A stretch of 64,000 nucleotides of DNA, from positions 36,770-100,769 of the forward strand of contig CALWUT010000010.1 of NCBI GenBank assembly GCA_944384825.1, given 5' to 3'. A program made the position numbers and the translations under genes. Below the pieces are notes generated by a model, which saw only the letters and a list, made by a program, of their open reading frames with translations, did no database searches and was not told the origin of the DNA. The stretch's first letter is position 1. Each line of letters starts with the position of its first letter. Positions 55,971-64,000 of this stretch are shown here, piece after piece. This DNA is from an uncultured Clostridia bacterium. GTDB lineage: Bacteria > Bacillota > Clostridia > Oscillospirales > Acutalibacteraceae.

Positions 55971-57854
55971 GTGAATTATGAGGATTATGAAGTTGCAGTT
56001 ATAGGTGGAGGCCACGCAGGAATTGAAGCCGCCCTAGCTTCTGCGAGACTTGGATGTAAGACTGTAATTTTTGCTATAAATTTAGATTCAGTAGGTAACT
56101 GTCCATGTAATCCGTCTATTGGGGGTACTGCCAAAGGACATCTTGTGAAAGAAATAGATGCTATAGGCGGTGAAATGGGAAAGACTGCTGATGAATGTTT
56201 TTTGCAGAGCCGTATGCTTAATTTGGGAAAAGGTCCGGCAGTACATTCTTTGCGTGTTCAAATAGATAGAAATAAGTATAAGGAAACAATGAAACATAAA
56301 TTGGAACTTCAAAAAAACTTATTTTTAAAACAAGCGGAGATAATTTCAATTATTAAAGACGATAAAAATAATAAATGGGTTTTAAAGTCTATGAATAATG
56401 TCGTATATAAAGTAGATTCGACTATAATTGCAACAGGTACTTTTCTTCGAGGCAAGGTATTTGTTGGTGATGTTTCTTATGAAAGCGGTCCCGACGGAGT
56501 ATTTCCTTCAATTTTTTTAAGTGATTCTTTAAGGAATATGGGAATTAAGCTTAAAAGGTTTAAAACGGGAACTCCGGCGAGAGTTTTAAAGTCTAGTATA
56601 GATTTTTCGAAACTTGAAGTTCAGCTGGGAGATGATAAGATTGTTCCTTTTTCTTATGAAACCAAAGAACTTAAAGAAAACAAAGTGAACTGTTATATCT
56701 CTTGGACCAATGATAAAACAAAAAAAGTAATTCTTGAAAATCTTCATAAAGCGCCTATGTATAGCGGAAAAATTGAAGGAATAGGTCCAAGATATTGTCC
56801 TAGTATAGAAGATAAGATAGTTAGATTTCCAGACAAAGAACGTCATCAGTTATTTATAGAACCATGTGGAATAAATACTGAAGAAATGTATCTTCAAGGG
56901 ATGTCAACGTCATTGCCCGAAGAAGTACAAGTTGAGATGTACAGAACAATAAATGGACTTGAAAATGTACAGATTATGAGACCTGCATATGCTATTGAAT
57001 ATGACGTGGTTGATACGACTGAGCTTTATAGTACTTTGGAATTTAAAAAGTTTGAAAAATTATATGGTGCCGGACAATTTAACGGCAGTTCAGGATATGA
57101 AGAAGCAGCGGCACAAGGTTTAATAGCGGGCATTAATGCCGCATTAAAAGTAAAAGGTGAGGAACCGCTGATTTTAGACAGAGGCTCTTCTTATATAGGA
57201 ACTTTAATTGATGATTTGGTAACCAAAGGAGTAAATGATCCTTACAGAATGATGACTTCCCGGTCAGAATATCGTTTGGTTTTAAGACAGGATAATGCCG
57301 ATGAACGACTTACTCCTTTAGGATGGAAAATAGGACTTATTAAAGAGAAAACATGGAATGGTTTTTGCTTTAGAAGAGCATTGAAAGAAAATGAATTGGA
57401 GAGAATTAAAAGTACGATTATTTTCCCTTCTAAAGAGCTAAACGATATGATTGTTTCACGTGAAACATCTCCTATTACGACTCCGACAAAAATTATTGAC
57501 TTGTTAAAAAGACCGCAGTTAAGTTATAATGATCTTGCCCCTTTTGATTCTACGCGTCCTAAAATAGATGAGTCTATATTTGAGAAAGTAGAAATTGAAG
57601 TTAAGTACGAAGGATATATAAATCGTCAAAATCGTCAAATACATGAAATGCGAAGACTTGAAAGTAGAATTTTGCCTTTAGACTTAGATTACTCATCTAT
57701 AAAAGGTCTGCGTTTGGAAGCAATTGAAAAATTAAATAAAATTAGACCTATAAATATAGGTCAAGCTTCACGGATTTCCGGGGTTAGTCCTGCTGATATA
57801 TCAGTTATTTTGATATGGCTTTCTTCAAAATCAAAAGAAGGTAAAGCATTATAA
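55971..57854 (+). CDS. mnmG: tRNA uridine-5-carboxymethylaminomethyl(34) synthesis enzyme MnmG
   Basis: The 627-residue FAD enzyme has the Rossmann motif VAVIGGGHAGIEAALA, CNPSIGGTAKGHLVKEIDA and the C-terminal helical domain (INIGQASRISGVSPADISV). The GTG at 55971 lies ten bases after AAAGGA; the GTG at 55962 is too close. A parS site is embedded in its coding sequence at 57452. Confidence 0.96.
   Translation: MNYEDYEVAVIGGGHAGIEAALASARLGCKTVIFAINLDSVGNCPCNPSIGGTAKGHLVKEIDAIGGEMGKTADECFLQSRMLNLGKGPAVHSLRVQIDRNKYKETMKHKLELQKNLFLKQAEIISIIKDDKNNKWVLKSMNNVVYKVDSTIIATGTFLRGKVFVGDVSYESGPDGVFPSIFLSDSLRNMGIKLKRFKTGTPARVLKSSIDFSKLEVQLGDDKIVPFSYETKELKENKVNCYISWTNDKTKKVILENLHKAPMYSGKIEGIGPRYCPSIEDKIVRFPDKERHQLFIEPCGINTEEMYLQGMSTSLPEEVQVEMYRTINGLENVQIMRPAYAIEYDVVDTTELYSTLEFKKFEKLYGAGQFNGSSGYEEAAAQGLIAGINAALKVKGEEPLILDRGSSYIGTLIDDLVTKGVNDPYRMMTSRSEYRLVLRQDNADERLTPLGWKIGLIKEKTWNGFCFRRALKENELERIKSTIIFPSKELNDMIVSRETSPITTPTKIIDLLKRPQLSYNDLAPFDSTRPKIDESIFEKVEIEVKYEGYINRQNRQIHEMRRLESRILPLDLDYSSIKGLRLEAIEKLNKIRPINIGQASRISGVSPADISVILIWLSSKSKEGKAL
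57452..57467. promoter_or_regulatory. parS: parS site inside mnmG
   Basis: Perfect 16-base palindrome TGTTTCACGTGAAACA, the ParB-binding consensus of Firmicutes; here it encodes part of VSRET in MnmG. Confidence 0.95.
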
Positions 57855-57895
57855 ATATTTTATAATCTAATAAATAATTTAAATAATATAATAAA

Positions 57896-57911
57896 TGTTT
57901 CACGTGAAACA
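57896..57911. promoter_or_regulatory. parS: parS site between mnmG and rsmG
   Basis: Second identical TGTTTCACGTGAAACA, 429 bases from the first. Confidence 0.96.
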
Positions 57912-57937
57912 TTTAAGTTAAAAAGGAGAGAAATGAT

Positions 57938-58645
57938 ATTTTTAATATTTTTAAAAATTACGCTAAAGATTTTGGAATAGAAGTTTTAGAGGATCAATTA
58001 GTTAAGTTTCAAGTTTATATGGATTTTTTATTGGAATATAATTTATATACTAATTTAACTTCTATAACTAATCCGGAAGATATAATAGTAAAACACTTTT
58101 TAGATAGCGTAGTGATTGGCAAATATGTCGAGATAAAGAGAGACCATAAAGTGATTGATGTAGGAACAGGAGCGGGATTTCCTGGGGTACCCATTAAAAT
58201 TTGTAATCCAGGTGTAAAGCTTACTCTTGTAGATAGTCTTAATAAAAGAGTAGATTTTTTGAAAGTCTTAATAGAGAAAATAAATATAGAAGCTAATATA
58301 TTGCATGCGCGTGCTGAGGAACTTAGTTTAAATCCGGAATTTCGTGAAAGCTTTGATTTAGCGGTATCAAGAGCTGTAGCGCCACTAAATATACTTTTGG
58401 AGTACTGTTTGCCTTATATCAAAGTTGGAGGAAGATTTGTTGCTTTAAAAGGTCCTGACGTTTCTGATGAACTTAATAAAAGTTTAAGTGCTATAAAGAT
58501 TTTGGGAGGAAAGTTAAAAGATACTATTTCGTTTGACTTACCTTTAGAAAAAGGTAAACGCACATTGGTTATTGTAGAAAAGGAAAATAGTACTCCTAAA
58601 AAGTATCCTCGCAAAAATTCTAAAATAACTCTTTCGCCGCTTTAA
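57938..58645 (+). CDS. rsmG: 16S rRNA (guanine-N7)-methyltransferase RsmG, AUU start or frameshift
   Basis: The core has the SAM motif VIDVGTGAGFPGVPIKI, LTLVDSLNKRVDFLK and the RAVAPLNILLEYC block, all RsmG. The N-terminal part of the fold (IFKNYAKDFGIEVLEDQLVK) lies upstream of the first in-frame ATG (58019). AGGAG at 57924 is nine bases before an ATT at 57938 in the correct frame. An ATG at 57933 is out of frame and would fit if one T were added to a T5 run. So either AUU initiates or a one-base deletion exists. The product would be 235 residues. Confidence 0.9.
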   Translation: MFNIFKNYAKDFGIEVLEDQLVKFQVYMDFLLEYNLYTNLTSITNPEDIIVKHFLDSVVIGKYVEIKRDHKVIDVGTGAGFPGVPIKICNPGVKLTLVDSLNKRVDFLKVLIEKINIEANILHARAEELSLNPEFRESFDLAVSRAVAPLNILLEYCLPYIKVGGRFVALKGPDVSDELNKSLSAIKILGGKLKDTISFDLPLEKGKRTLVIVEKENSTPKKYPRKNSKITLSPL

Positions 58646-58707
58646 TTTTGATAAGATTTTTAATATTGTATTTTAAGAAAAATTTCTATAAGAAAAGAGG
58701 AATAATT

Positions 58708-59472
58708 ATTAAAAAATTTTTTAAATTAAATATTTTGATTGGTTTAATTTTTGCGTCTATTTCTTTGAATAGAAATATTTTTGCAGGTAGAGATGATTAT
58801 TGGTATACTGTTAATCTGTTAAACTTCAGGCATGTTTCCAAGGCTATTTTTGATAATCTTGATGATATAAGAAAACATTTTTTTAATGTATTAGAAAATG
58901 ATACGGGTTCACAATATGTTAAATTTGGTAGATTTAACTACGATGAAATTGACGATCCAAATTCTATGTTTAGGGTTAATTCAGATATTTTGAGTAAATT
59001 GAGAAAATCATATAAACTTGAAGTACTTGAAAAAAATCAAGTTCCGCAAATCCTCGCTGATATAGAGTATGCAAAGTTATTTAGAGACAAAAAGAATTTT
59101 TTAACAGAAACAGCAACTGCTTATTTCAAATCTTGCTTTATAAAATTACTCCCGAATCTTCTTATTACTGAAATGTATGTGCAAGATATTTGTGGAGTAA
59201 GAACAATAAATTTTTACTTATACGATAATGAATGTTATGTAACGGATTATGGAATGGCAAAGTATCTTTATGAGTGGAAAAGTAAAGGGGATACGGATAT
59301 TACTGAAAATTATGGAAATCCTGAACAATATTTTCATATTCCTTTAGGAAGTTATTTAAGGTTAGTTCCTAAATTTAATCGTATATATATACCGCGGTGG
59401 TGGAATGTGTGGGGATCTGAGAAGATAAACCTCCAAGAATTAATTCCGGGTACAGCAATTTTTTTTAAGTGA
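58708..59472 (+). CDS. Secreted orphan protein, 254 aa, likely AUU start
   Basis: AGAGGA (58696-58701) is six bases before an ATT at 58708, giving the clean signal KKFFKLNILIGLIFASIS; a TTG at 58648 lacks an SD and adds an odd basic tail. The mature part (from GRDDYWYT) contains TATAYFKSCF, YDNECYVTDYGMA and EQYFHIPLGSYLRL, all shared with the gene at 59702, so the two are paralogues. Function unknown. Confidence 0.62.
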   Translation: MKKFFKLNILIGLIFASISLNRNIFAGRDDYWYTVNLLNFRHVSKAIFDNLDDIRKHFFNVLENDTGSQYVKFGRFNYDEIDDPNSMFRVNSDILSKLRKSYKLEVLEKNQVPQILADIEYAKLFRDKKNFLTETATAYFKSCFIKLLPNLLITEMYVQDICGVRTINFYLYDNECYVTDYGMAKYLYEWKSKGDTDITENYGNPEQYFHIPLGSYLRLVPKFNRIYIPRWWNVWGSEKINLQELIPGTAIFFK

Positions 59473-59636
59473 TTGTTTTTATTAATAGTTTAAAATTTTA
59501 ATATTAGAAATATTATTCAGGTTTAATTTGCAGTAGTGATAATGAGTTTTAAATTTAAAATTTTAAGAGTACCTATGGGAAAAAAATTAAATAGGTTAAT
59601 TAGTCATATATTTTTTGAAAAGTAATATGATTTTTA

Positions 59637-59665
59637 TTGATATTTATAATAAATAATACTATAAT
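59637..59665 (+). promoter_or_regulatory. Promoter of the 59702 gene
   Basis: TTGATA, a 17-base spacer and TATAAT. Confidence 0.65.
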
Positions 59666-59701
59666 TTACTATGTATTTAAATAAGAAGGGAAGAAGTTTA
59701 A

Positions 59702-60394
59702 ATGAAAGTAATGAGTATAGTTATTATTAGCTTAACTTTTTGTTTAGCTATTTTAAATATTAAAGTAGGAGCGTATGTACCTACATGTCTCCAAGATTTA
59801 GAGAATCATTTTATGGAAAAAGTAGAAGAAAAAGTTAACCTATATGAAGAAGATAAAAAGAACGGGTTAAAGGAAATATATGAACGTTGTAAAAAAATGG
59901 AGTTAAAGTTTAGTAACGAAGGAGACAAGAATTTAAAAATTTTATTTGATAATAAACGTGTGTCAATGTTTAATTCGGACAAGTTTTACATCCCTGGAAC
60001 AGCAAGTGCATATTTTAATCTTTGTTTTGGCTGTTGTAAGATTTATGTTCCACATTATGAGTTAGAATTAATATTCGATTATATAAATGGTGAACGAAAA
60101 GTATATTATGCAAATTTGTATCAAGTTGATAATTGCTGGTTCATTGCTGATTTTGATTTAGCTGTAGAAAATAGAATGAACTCATTAAATTTAATAAGTA
60201 AGCAGTACTTTAAGATTCCCATTGACGATTATTTCAAAAGATTTGTAAATAGCAAATATAAATTTGCAGCTTGTATATATAAGAACAATGAGCCATGGGA
60301 TTTATCTACCGAGATAAAGCTGCATGATAAAAAATTACTGTTTCGATATATAAATGTTCCCAATTTAATAAATTATTCGGATATCCAGAATTGA
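59702..60394 (+). CDS. Secreted orphan protein, 230 aa, paralogue of 58708
   Basis: The Sec signal MKVMSIVIISLTFCLAILNI ends near VGAYV. The mature part matches the upstream gene at TASAYFNLCF, VDNCWFIADFDLA and KQYFKIPIDDYFKRF, with four extra Cys (CFGCCKIY). The pair likely arose by duplication between rsmG and parA. SD AAGAAGGGAAG precedes the ATG. No domain is recognised. Confidence 0.65.
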   Translation: MKVMSIVIISLTFCLAILNIKVGAYVPTCLQDLENHFMEKVEEKVNLYEEDKKNGLKEIYERCKKMELKFSNEGDKNLKILFDNKRVSMFNSDKFYIPGTASAYFNLCFGCCKIYVPHYELELIFDYINGERKVYYANLYQVDNCWFIADFDLAVENRMNSLNLISKQYFKIPIDDYFKRFVNSKYKFAACIYKNNEPWDLSTEIKLHDKKLLFRYINVPNLINYSDIQN

Positions 60395-60618
60395 TACCCG
60401 ATAGCATGAGAAAGGAAATTTCCATTTTAATAAATTGAATAGTACTGATTTTAAATTAATGCAGAAAAAGTATGTTGTTTACAATTATAAAAGTTGTAAG
60501 TGATTTACTTTTGAAAAAATGTATGTTATATTTTAATGGGTTATAAAGTTCAGGTAGGGAATGTTTTATTGTTTCGAAAAGGATTAAGAAAATTATATAA
60601 TGTAGGGGAAGAGTTAAA

Positions 60619-61371
60619 GTGAGGATAATATCTATTTCCAATCAAAAGGGTGGTGTTGGGAAAACAACAACTACTGTTAATCTGTCTTCAGCAGTTGCCA
60701 TGAAAGGTAAAAAAGTCTTGCTAATTGATCTTGATCCTCAGGGTAATGCTACTAGCGGATTGGGATTCAGTAAAAAAGATATAGAAAATTCTTCGTATAA
60801 CGTACTAAAAAATGAAATTTCTGCCGAGGAAGTTATTATACATACAGACTTTCAAAATCTTGATTTAATGCCGTCTCATATAAATTTAGCTGCATTAGAT
60901 TCCGGACTAAGCTTGTTTTCCGGTAAAGAAATAATGCTAAGAAATCAAATGAATTCTTTAAAAGGAAAATATGATTATGTTTTTATTGATTGTCCTCCCT
61001 CGCTTGGGATAATTACGATTAACGCTTTTTGTGCAAGTGGTTCGGTAATTATTCCTATTCAATGTGAGTATTACGCTTTAGAAGGTCTTTCGCAGCTTAT
61101 AAATACAATTAAAGTAGTAAAGAGACATCACAATCCTGCACTTGATATAGAAAGCGTTCTTTTTACAATGTGTGATACTCGTTTAAAGCTTACTAAACAG
61201 GTTATGGAGGAGGTGAGTAAGAGTTTTCCGAATAAGGTTTTTAAATCAGTTATACCGCGATCTGTGAAGATGTCTGAAGCTCCGGGATTTGGCAAACCAG
61301 GAATATACTTTGATAAGTCGAACAAAGCGTCTAAAGCCTATATGGATTTATCTTTGGAGATATTAAAGTGA
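60619..61371 (+). CDS. parA: Chromosome partitioning ATPase ParA/Soj
   Basis: The 250-residue protein has the deviant Walker A NQKGGVGKTTTTVNLSS, LLIDLDPQGNATSGLG and DCPPSLGIITINA. It drives segregation of ParB-parS complexes and can affect DnaA. It starts GTG or with the in-frame ATG-equivalent MRIISISNQ after GGGGAAG and is 20 bases upstream of parB. Confidence 0.97.
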   Translation: MRIISISNQKGGVGKTTTTVNLSSAVAMKGKKVLLIDLDPQGNATSGLGFSKKDIENSSYNVLKNEISAEEVIIHTDFQNLDLMPSHINLAALDSGLSLFSGKEIMLRNQMNSLKGKYDYVFIDCPPSLGIITINAFCASGSVIIPIQCEYYALEGLSQLINTIKVVKRHHNPALDIESVLFTMCDTRLKLTKQVMEEVSKSFPNKVFKSVIPRSVKMSEAPGFGKPGIYFDKSNKASKAYMDLSLEILK

Positions 61372-61391
61372 ATTTTTAAGGAGAGAAAAAA

Positions 61392-62246
61392 TTGGGAGTT
61401 AGATCAGGAGGACTGGGCAAAGGTTTAGACTTAATATTTATGGAAAATAATATGGAAACTGAAAATACTCCTATAACTTTAAAAGTTATAGAGCTTGAAC
61501 CTAATTTAGAGCAGCCGAGACTTAATTTTAACGAGCAAGCGTTAAATGAACTATCTGAGTCGATAATTAAGCATGGAATTATTCAGCCGATAGTTGTAAA
61601 GCCTACAGTAAATGGTAAATATAAGATAATTGCCGGTGAAAGACGCTGGAGAGCCAGTAAGCTTGCAGGACTTTCAGAAGTTCCGGTTCTGATAAAAGAT
61701 ATTCCGGATCCTAATATAATGGAGCTTGCACTCGTGGAAAATCTTCAGCGGGAAGATTTATCAGTATTGGAAGAAGCTAAGGGATATAAATCTTTAATTG
61801 ATCGTTATGGTTTTACTCAAGAAGAAGTGGCTAAAAGCGTAGGTAAATCCAGGTCATATGTTGCTAATACTATAAGACTTCTTGGTCTTCCTGAAATTGT
61901 TTTGGAAAAGTTAGAGAGCGGAGAAATTACTCCTGGACACGCTAGGGTATTTCTTTCGTTGGAAAGTGAAAAAGTAGAACCGATTTTAGGTATACTATTA
62001 TCTAAAGGACTTAATGTACGTCAACTTGAAAATCTAGTAAAAGAATTAAAGGAAAAAAATAGTCAAGCTTTAGGGGATGAAAAATGCATAATTTCCAATA
62101 ACCATTTTAAAAATTATGAAAATGAGTTAAGCAGTAAATTTAAGAGAAAAGTAAAAATAATAGGCACTAAAAACAAAGGTACAGTACAAATTAAATTTTC
62201 TGGTGAAGAAGATTTTTTAGAAATATGTAAGTTACTATTAAAATAA
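61392..62246 (+). CDS. parB: Chromosome partitioning protein ParB/Spo0J
   Basis: The 284-residue CTPase has GERRWRASKLAGLSEVPVLI, ALVENLQREDLSVLEEA, the helix-turn-helix TQEEVAKSVGKSRSYVANTI and a C-terminal dimer domain. It binds the two parS sites 3.5-4 kb upstream. The start is TTG at 61392 after AGGAGAG. Confidence 0.97.
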   Translation: MGVRSGGLGKGLDLIFMENNMETENTPITLKVIELEPNLEQPRLNFNEQALNELSESIIKHGIIQPIVVKPTVNGKYKIIAGERRWRASKLAGLSEVPVLIKDIPDPNIMELALVENLQREDLSVLEEAKGYKSLIDRYGFTQEEVAKSVGKSRSYVANTIRLLGLPEIVLEKLESGEITPGHARVFLSLESEKVEPILGILLSKGLNVRQLENLVKELKEKNSQALGDEKCIISNNHFKNYENELSSKFKRKVKIIGTKNKGTVQIKFSGEEDFLEICKLLLK

Positions 62247-62356
62247 TTTTTTCGTGTATTTCATATTTGACTTGATTAAGTTTCTTTCTTTTATAAAACT
62301 AAACATTTTGTTTTTTATTTAGCACTTGGTTTAATATTAAATAGGAGTTGAAATTC

Positions 62357-63628
62357 ATGTTAGATATTAAGTTAATAAGGAATAATACTGAAGAAGTAAA
62401 AAAAGCGATGAAAGCTCGCAATATGAATTTAGATAAAAGTATAGATCAAGTTATAGATCTGGATACTTTGAGACGGAGCATTTTAAGCGAGATGGAGAAA
62501 GAAAAAGCTTGCCAAAACGCAATTAGTAAACGGATTCCTGAGATGAAAAAATCCGGAGAAGATACTTCGGAATTAATGGATCAAATGAGAGAACTTTCGG
62601 ATAAAATAGCGTGTTTTCGTGATAAGCTTTCAAAGATTGAAAGTAAAGAAAAAGAAATTCTTCTTTCTATTCCAAACATTCCCAATAAAGATGTGCCTAT
62701 CGGAAAGAGTGATAAAGACAATTTAGAAGTGAGAAGATGGGGTAAGCCTTTAGAGTTTAAATTTGAGCCTCTTTCTCACTGGGAACTAGGAAAAAGATTA
62801 GATATTTTAGACTCTGAAAGGGCGGGAAAAATTACTGGATCCAGATTTAATATTTATAAAAATTTAGGCGCAAAACTTGAAAGAGCAATAATTAATTTTT
62901 ATTTAGACACTCATACAGAGAATGGTTATAAAGAAATTTTGCCACCTTTTATAGTCAATGCCGATTCAATGACAGGTACAGGGCAACTTCCTAAATTTAA
63001 AGATGACGTATTTAAAATTAGTAAAATAGATTATTATTTGATTCCTACTGCTGAAGTACCAGTTACTAATATGCACAGGGGGGAAATTTTAGAAGGTAAA
63101 GATCTTACTCTTAAGTACTGCGCATATAGTGCATGTTTTAGATCTGAAGCAGGATCTGCAGGAAGAGATACTAGAGGACTTATAAGGCAACATCAATTCA
63201 ATAAAGTTGAGTTAGTTAAGTTTAGTAAACCGGAAAATTCGTACGAAGAGCTTGAAAGCTTGACAAATGATGCCGAACGGTTACTTCAGCTTTTAGAGAT
63301 TCCTTATAGAGTGGTATGTTTATGTTCAGGAGATTTAGGATTTTCTTCTGCAAAGACATACGATATAGAAGTTTGGATGCCCTCTTATAAGAGATATTTA
63401 GAAATTTCATCTTGTTCTAATTTTGAGGATTATCAAGCAAGAAGGATGCAAATAAGATATAAAAATAGTGCGAAAGATAAAGCAGAATTGATCCATACTC
63501 TTAATGGGTCGGGATTGGCAGTCGGAAGGACGGTTGCGGCAATACTTGAAAATTATCAAAATGCTGACGGAAGTGTTACTATTCCTGAAGTACTAATAAA
63601 ATATATGGGTACTGATATTATTAATTAG
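62357..63628 (+). CDS. serS: Seryl-tRNA synthetase
   Basis: The class II enzyme (423 residues) has an N-terminal coiled-coil arm that binds tRNA-Ser, [15 protein letters not shown], motif 2 [20 protein letters not shown] and motif 3 [19 protein letters not shown]. The ATG at 62357 is nine bases after AGGAG; the TTG at 62348 is too close. It charges tRNA-Ser and Sec tRNA if present. Confidence 0.97.
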   Translation: MLDIKLIRNNTEEVKKAMKARNMNLDKSIDQVIDLDTLRRSILSEMEKEKACQNAISKRIPEMKKSGEDTSELMDQMRELSDKIACFRDKLSKIESKEKEILLSIPNIPNKDVPIGKSDKDNLEVRRWGKPLEFKFEPLSHWELGKRLDILDSERAGKITGSRFNIYKNLGAKLERAIINFYLDTHTENGYKEILPPFIVNADSMTGTGQLPKFKDDVFKISKIDYYLIPTAEVPVTNMHRGEILEGKDLTLKYCAYSACFRSEAGSAGRDTRGLIRQHQFNKVELVKFSKPENSYEELESLTNDAERLLQLLEIPYRVVCLCSGDLGFSSAKTYDIEVWMPSYKRYLEISSCSNFEDYQARRMQIRYKNSAKDKAELIHTLNGSGLAVGRTVAAILENYQNADGSVTIPEVLIKYMGTDIIN

Positions 63629-63728
63629 AGTAAAGTTGACTAAATAAATAGTTTAATCTTGCAATTGTGAGATATTTCAAAGTTTTATTTTTTATTTAAA
63701 AAAAATAAAATTTAATTTAAATAATCTA

Positions 63729-63757
63729 TTGACAAAGGTTGAAACTTAATTTATAAT
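63729..63757 (+). promoter_or_regulatory. Promoter of the 63842 gene
   Basis: TTGACA, a 17-base spacer and TATAAT: perfect sigma-A match 85 bases before the start codon. Confidence 0.75.
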
Positions 63758-63841
63758 TAATATGTAAGCTCAATTAATTTAATAAAAAATTAGGTAAATG
63801 ATTTTAGAGCTTTAAAATTAATAAGAAAGGAATTGAAGAAA

Positions 63842-64000
63842 GTGTTAGGAAAAAAATTAAATGCAAAAGCGAAAGCTAAAAAATTACTTGCAGTAGTATT
63901 ATCTGCATTGAGCGTAGGAAGTGTAGGAGTTTATGCAGAGGGAGGAGCAGACTCAGGAGAACCCAGATCTGATGTAGCAGTTAATAATGCAAATGTAGTA
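63842..64000 (+). CDS. Secreted orphan protein (cut by window end)
   Basis: From the GTG at 63842 the frame reads MLGKKLNAKAKAKKLLAVVL, continues SALSVGSVGVYAEG as a Sec signal with cleavage after YA, and runs open to the edge (53 codons). The signal is the sister of that at 55192. The mature part starts GGADSGEP. Nothing more can be said. Confidence 0.6.
   Translation, partial: MLGKKLNAKAKAKKLLAVVLSALSVGSVGVYAEGGADSGEPRSDVAVNNANVV

Noticed and set aside
1-64000. CRISPR arrays, prophage or transposase genes
   Set aside because: No regularly spaced direct repeats and no transposase, integrase or phage structural protein among the frames.

Overview
The window is a strongly AT-rich chromosomal segment from a low-GC, Gram-positive, spore-forming lineage of the class Clostridia (probably Oscillospirales/Ruminococcaceae-like). 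The taxonomic reading rests on SpoIIID, SpoVAD and a SpoVD-type PBP, the GGGtGRT gene beside an Fe-S scaffold gene, the rpmH-rnpA-yidD-yidC-mnmE-mnmG-rsmG-parAB order, and exact parS sites. Thinned core operons, several decayed genes and many orphan exported proteins suggest a reduced, host-associated genome. That last point is inference. I see no tRNA, rRNA, CRISPR array or insertion sequence.

Layout: 1-1.0 kb, rpsG (partial) and rpsL on the minus strand. 1.8-10.8 kb, a plus-strand run of spoVD, mraY, ftsW and murG (no murD/E/F between them), an Fe-S scaffold gene, the GGGtGRT gene and a lone spoVAD. 11-12.3 kb, a frameshifted repeat-protein gene and two small genes. 12.3-19 kb, a YugP-type metallopeptidase, Hsp20, a coiled-coil protein, a two-subunit ABC exporter and spoIIID. 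19-27 kb, exported orphans, a conserved-looking three-gene block and three precursors with double-glycine leaders. 27-31.6 kb, GTP-type PEP carboxykinase and a PTS EIICB. 31.9-35 kb, another leader-bearing precursor and a large coiled-coil protein. 35-40 kb, rpmG-secE-nusG-rplK-rplA, two exported-protein genes, then rplJ-rplL with an L10 leader, then a secreted papain-fold-like protein. 40.6-51.1 kb, the left side of the origin: gyrA, a YcxB-like gene, gyrB, a zinc ribbon gene, remB, recF, yaaA, dnaN, oriC, dnaA. 51.5-63.6 kb, the right side: rpmH, rnpA, yidD, yidC, mnmE, mnmG, rsmG, parA, parB, serS, with four exported orphans between or after them.

The replication and segregation part is complete in logic. 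DnaA acts on an origin in the dnaA-dnaN gap that has the Bacillus-type order of DnaA boxes, GC cluster and TAG trios. ParA/ParB act on two perfect parS palindromes in and after mnmG. Ribosomal operons carry recognisable L1 and L10 autoregulatory leaders.

The unusual part is the exported-protein complement. Six genes share an N-terminal leader ending in [E/D/V]-[L/I]-x-x-hydrophobic-x-G-G, but carry cargos from about 40 to over 730 residues. About ten more genes have Sec-type signal peptides. They sit singly or in pairs at junctions of core operons, often with their own consensus promoters. Two of the leader proteins carry, directly after the GG, a hydrophobic element resembling the Sec signals of other orphans here. 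The candidate machinery in the window is a heterodimeric ABC exporter without a C39 peptidase domain and a membrane-anchored C70/C39-like protein that seems to have lost its catalytic cysteine. Several genes have good Shine-Dalgarno sequences but only AUU, AUA or AUC at the proper start distance.
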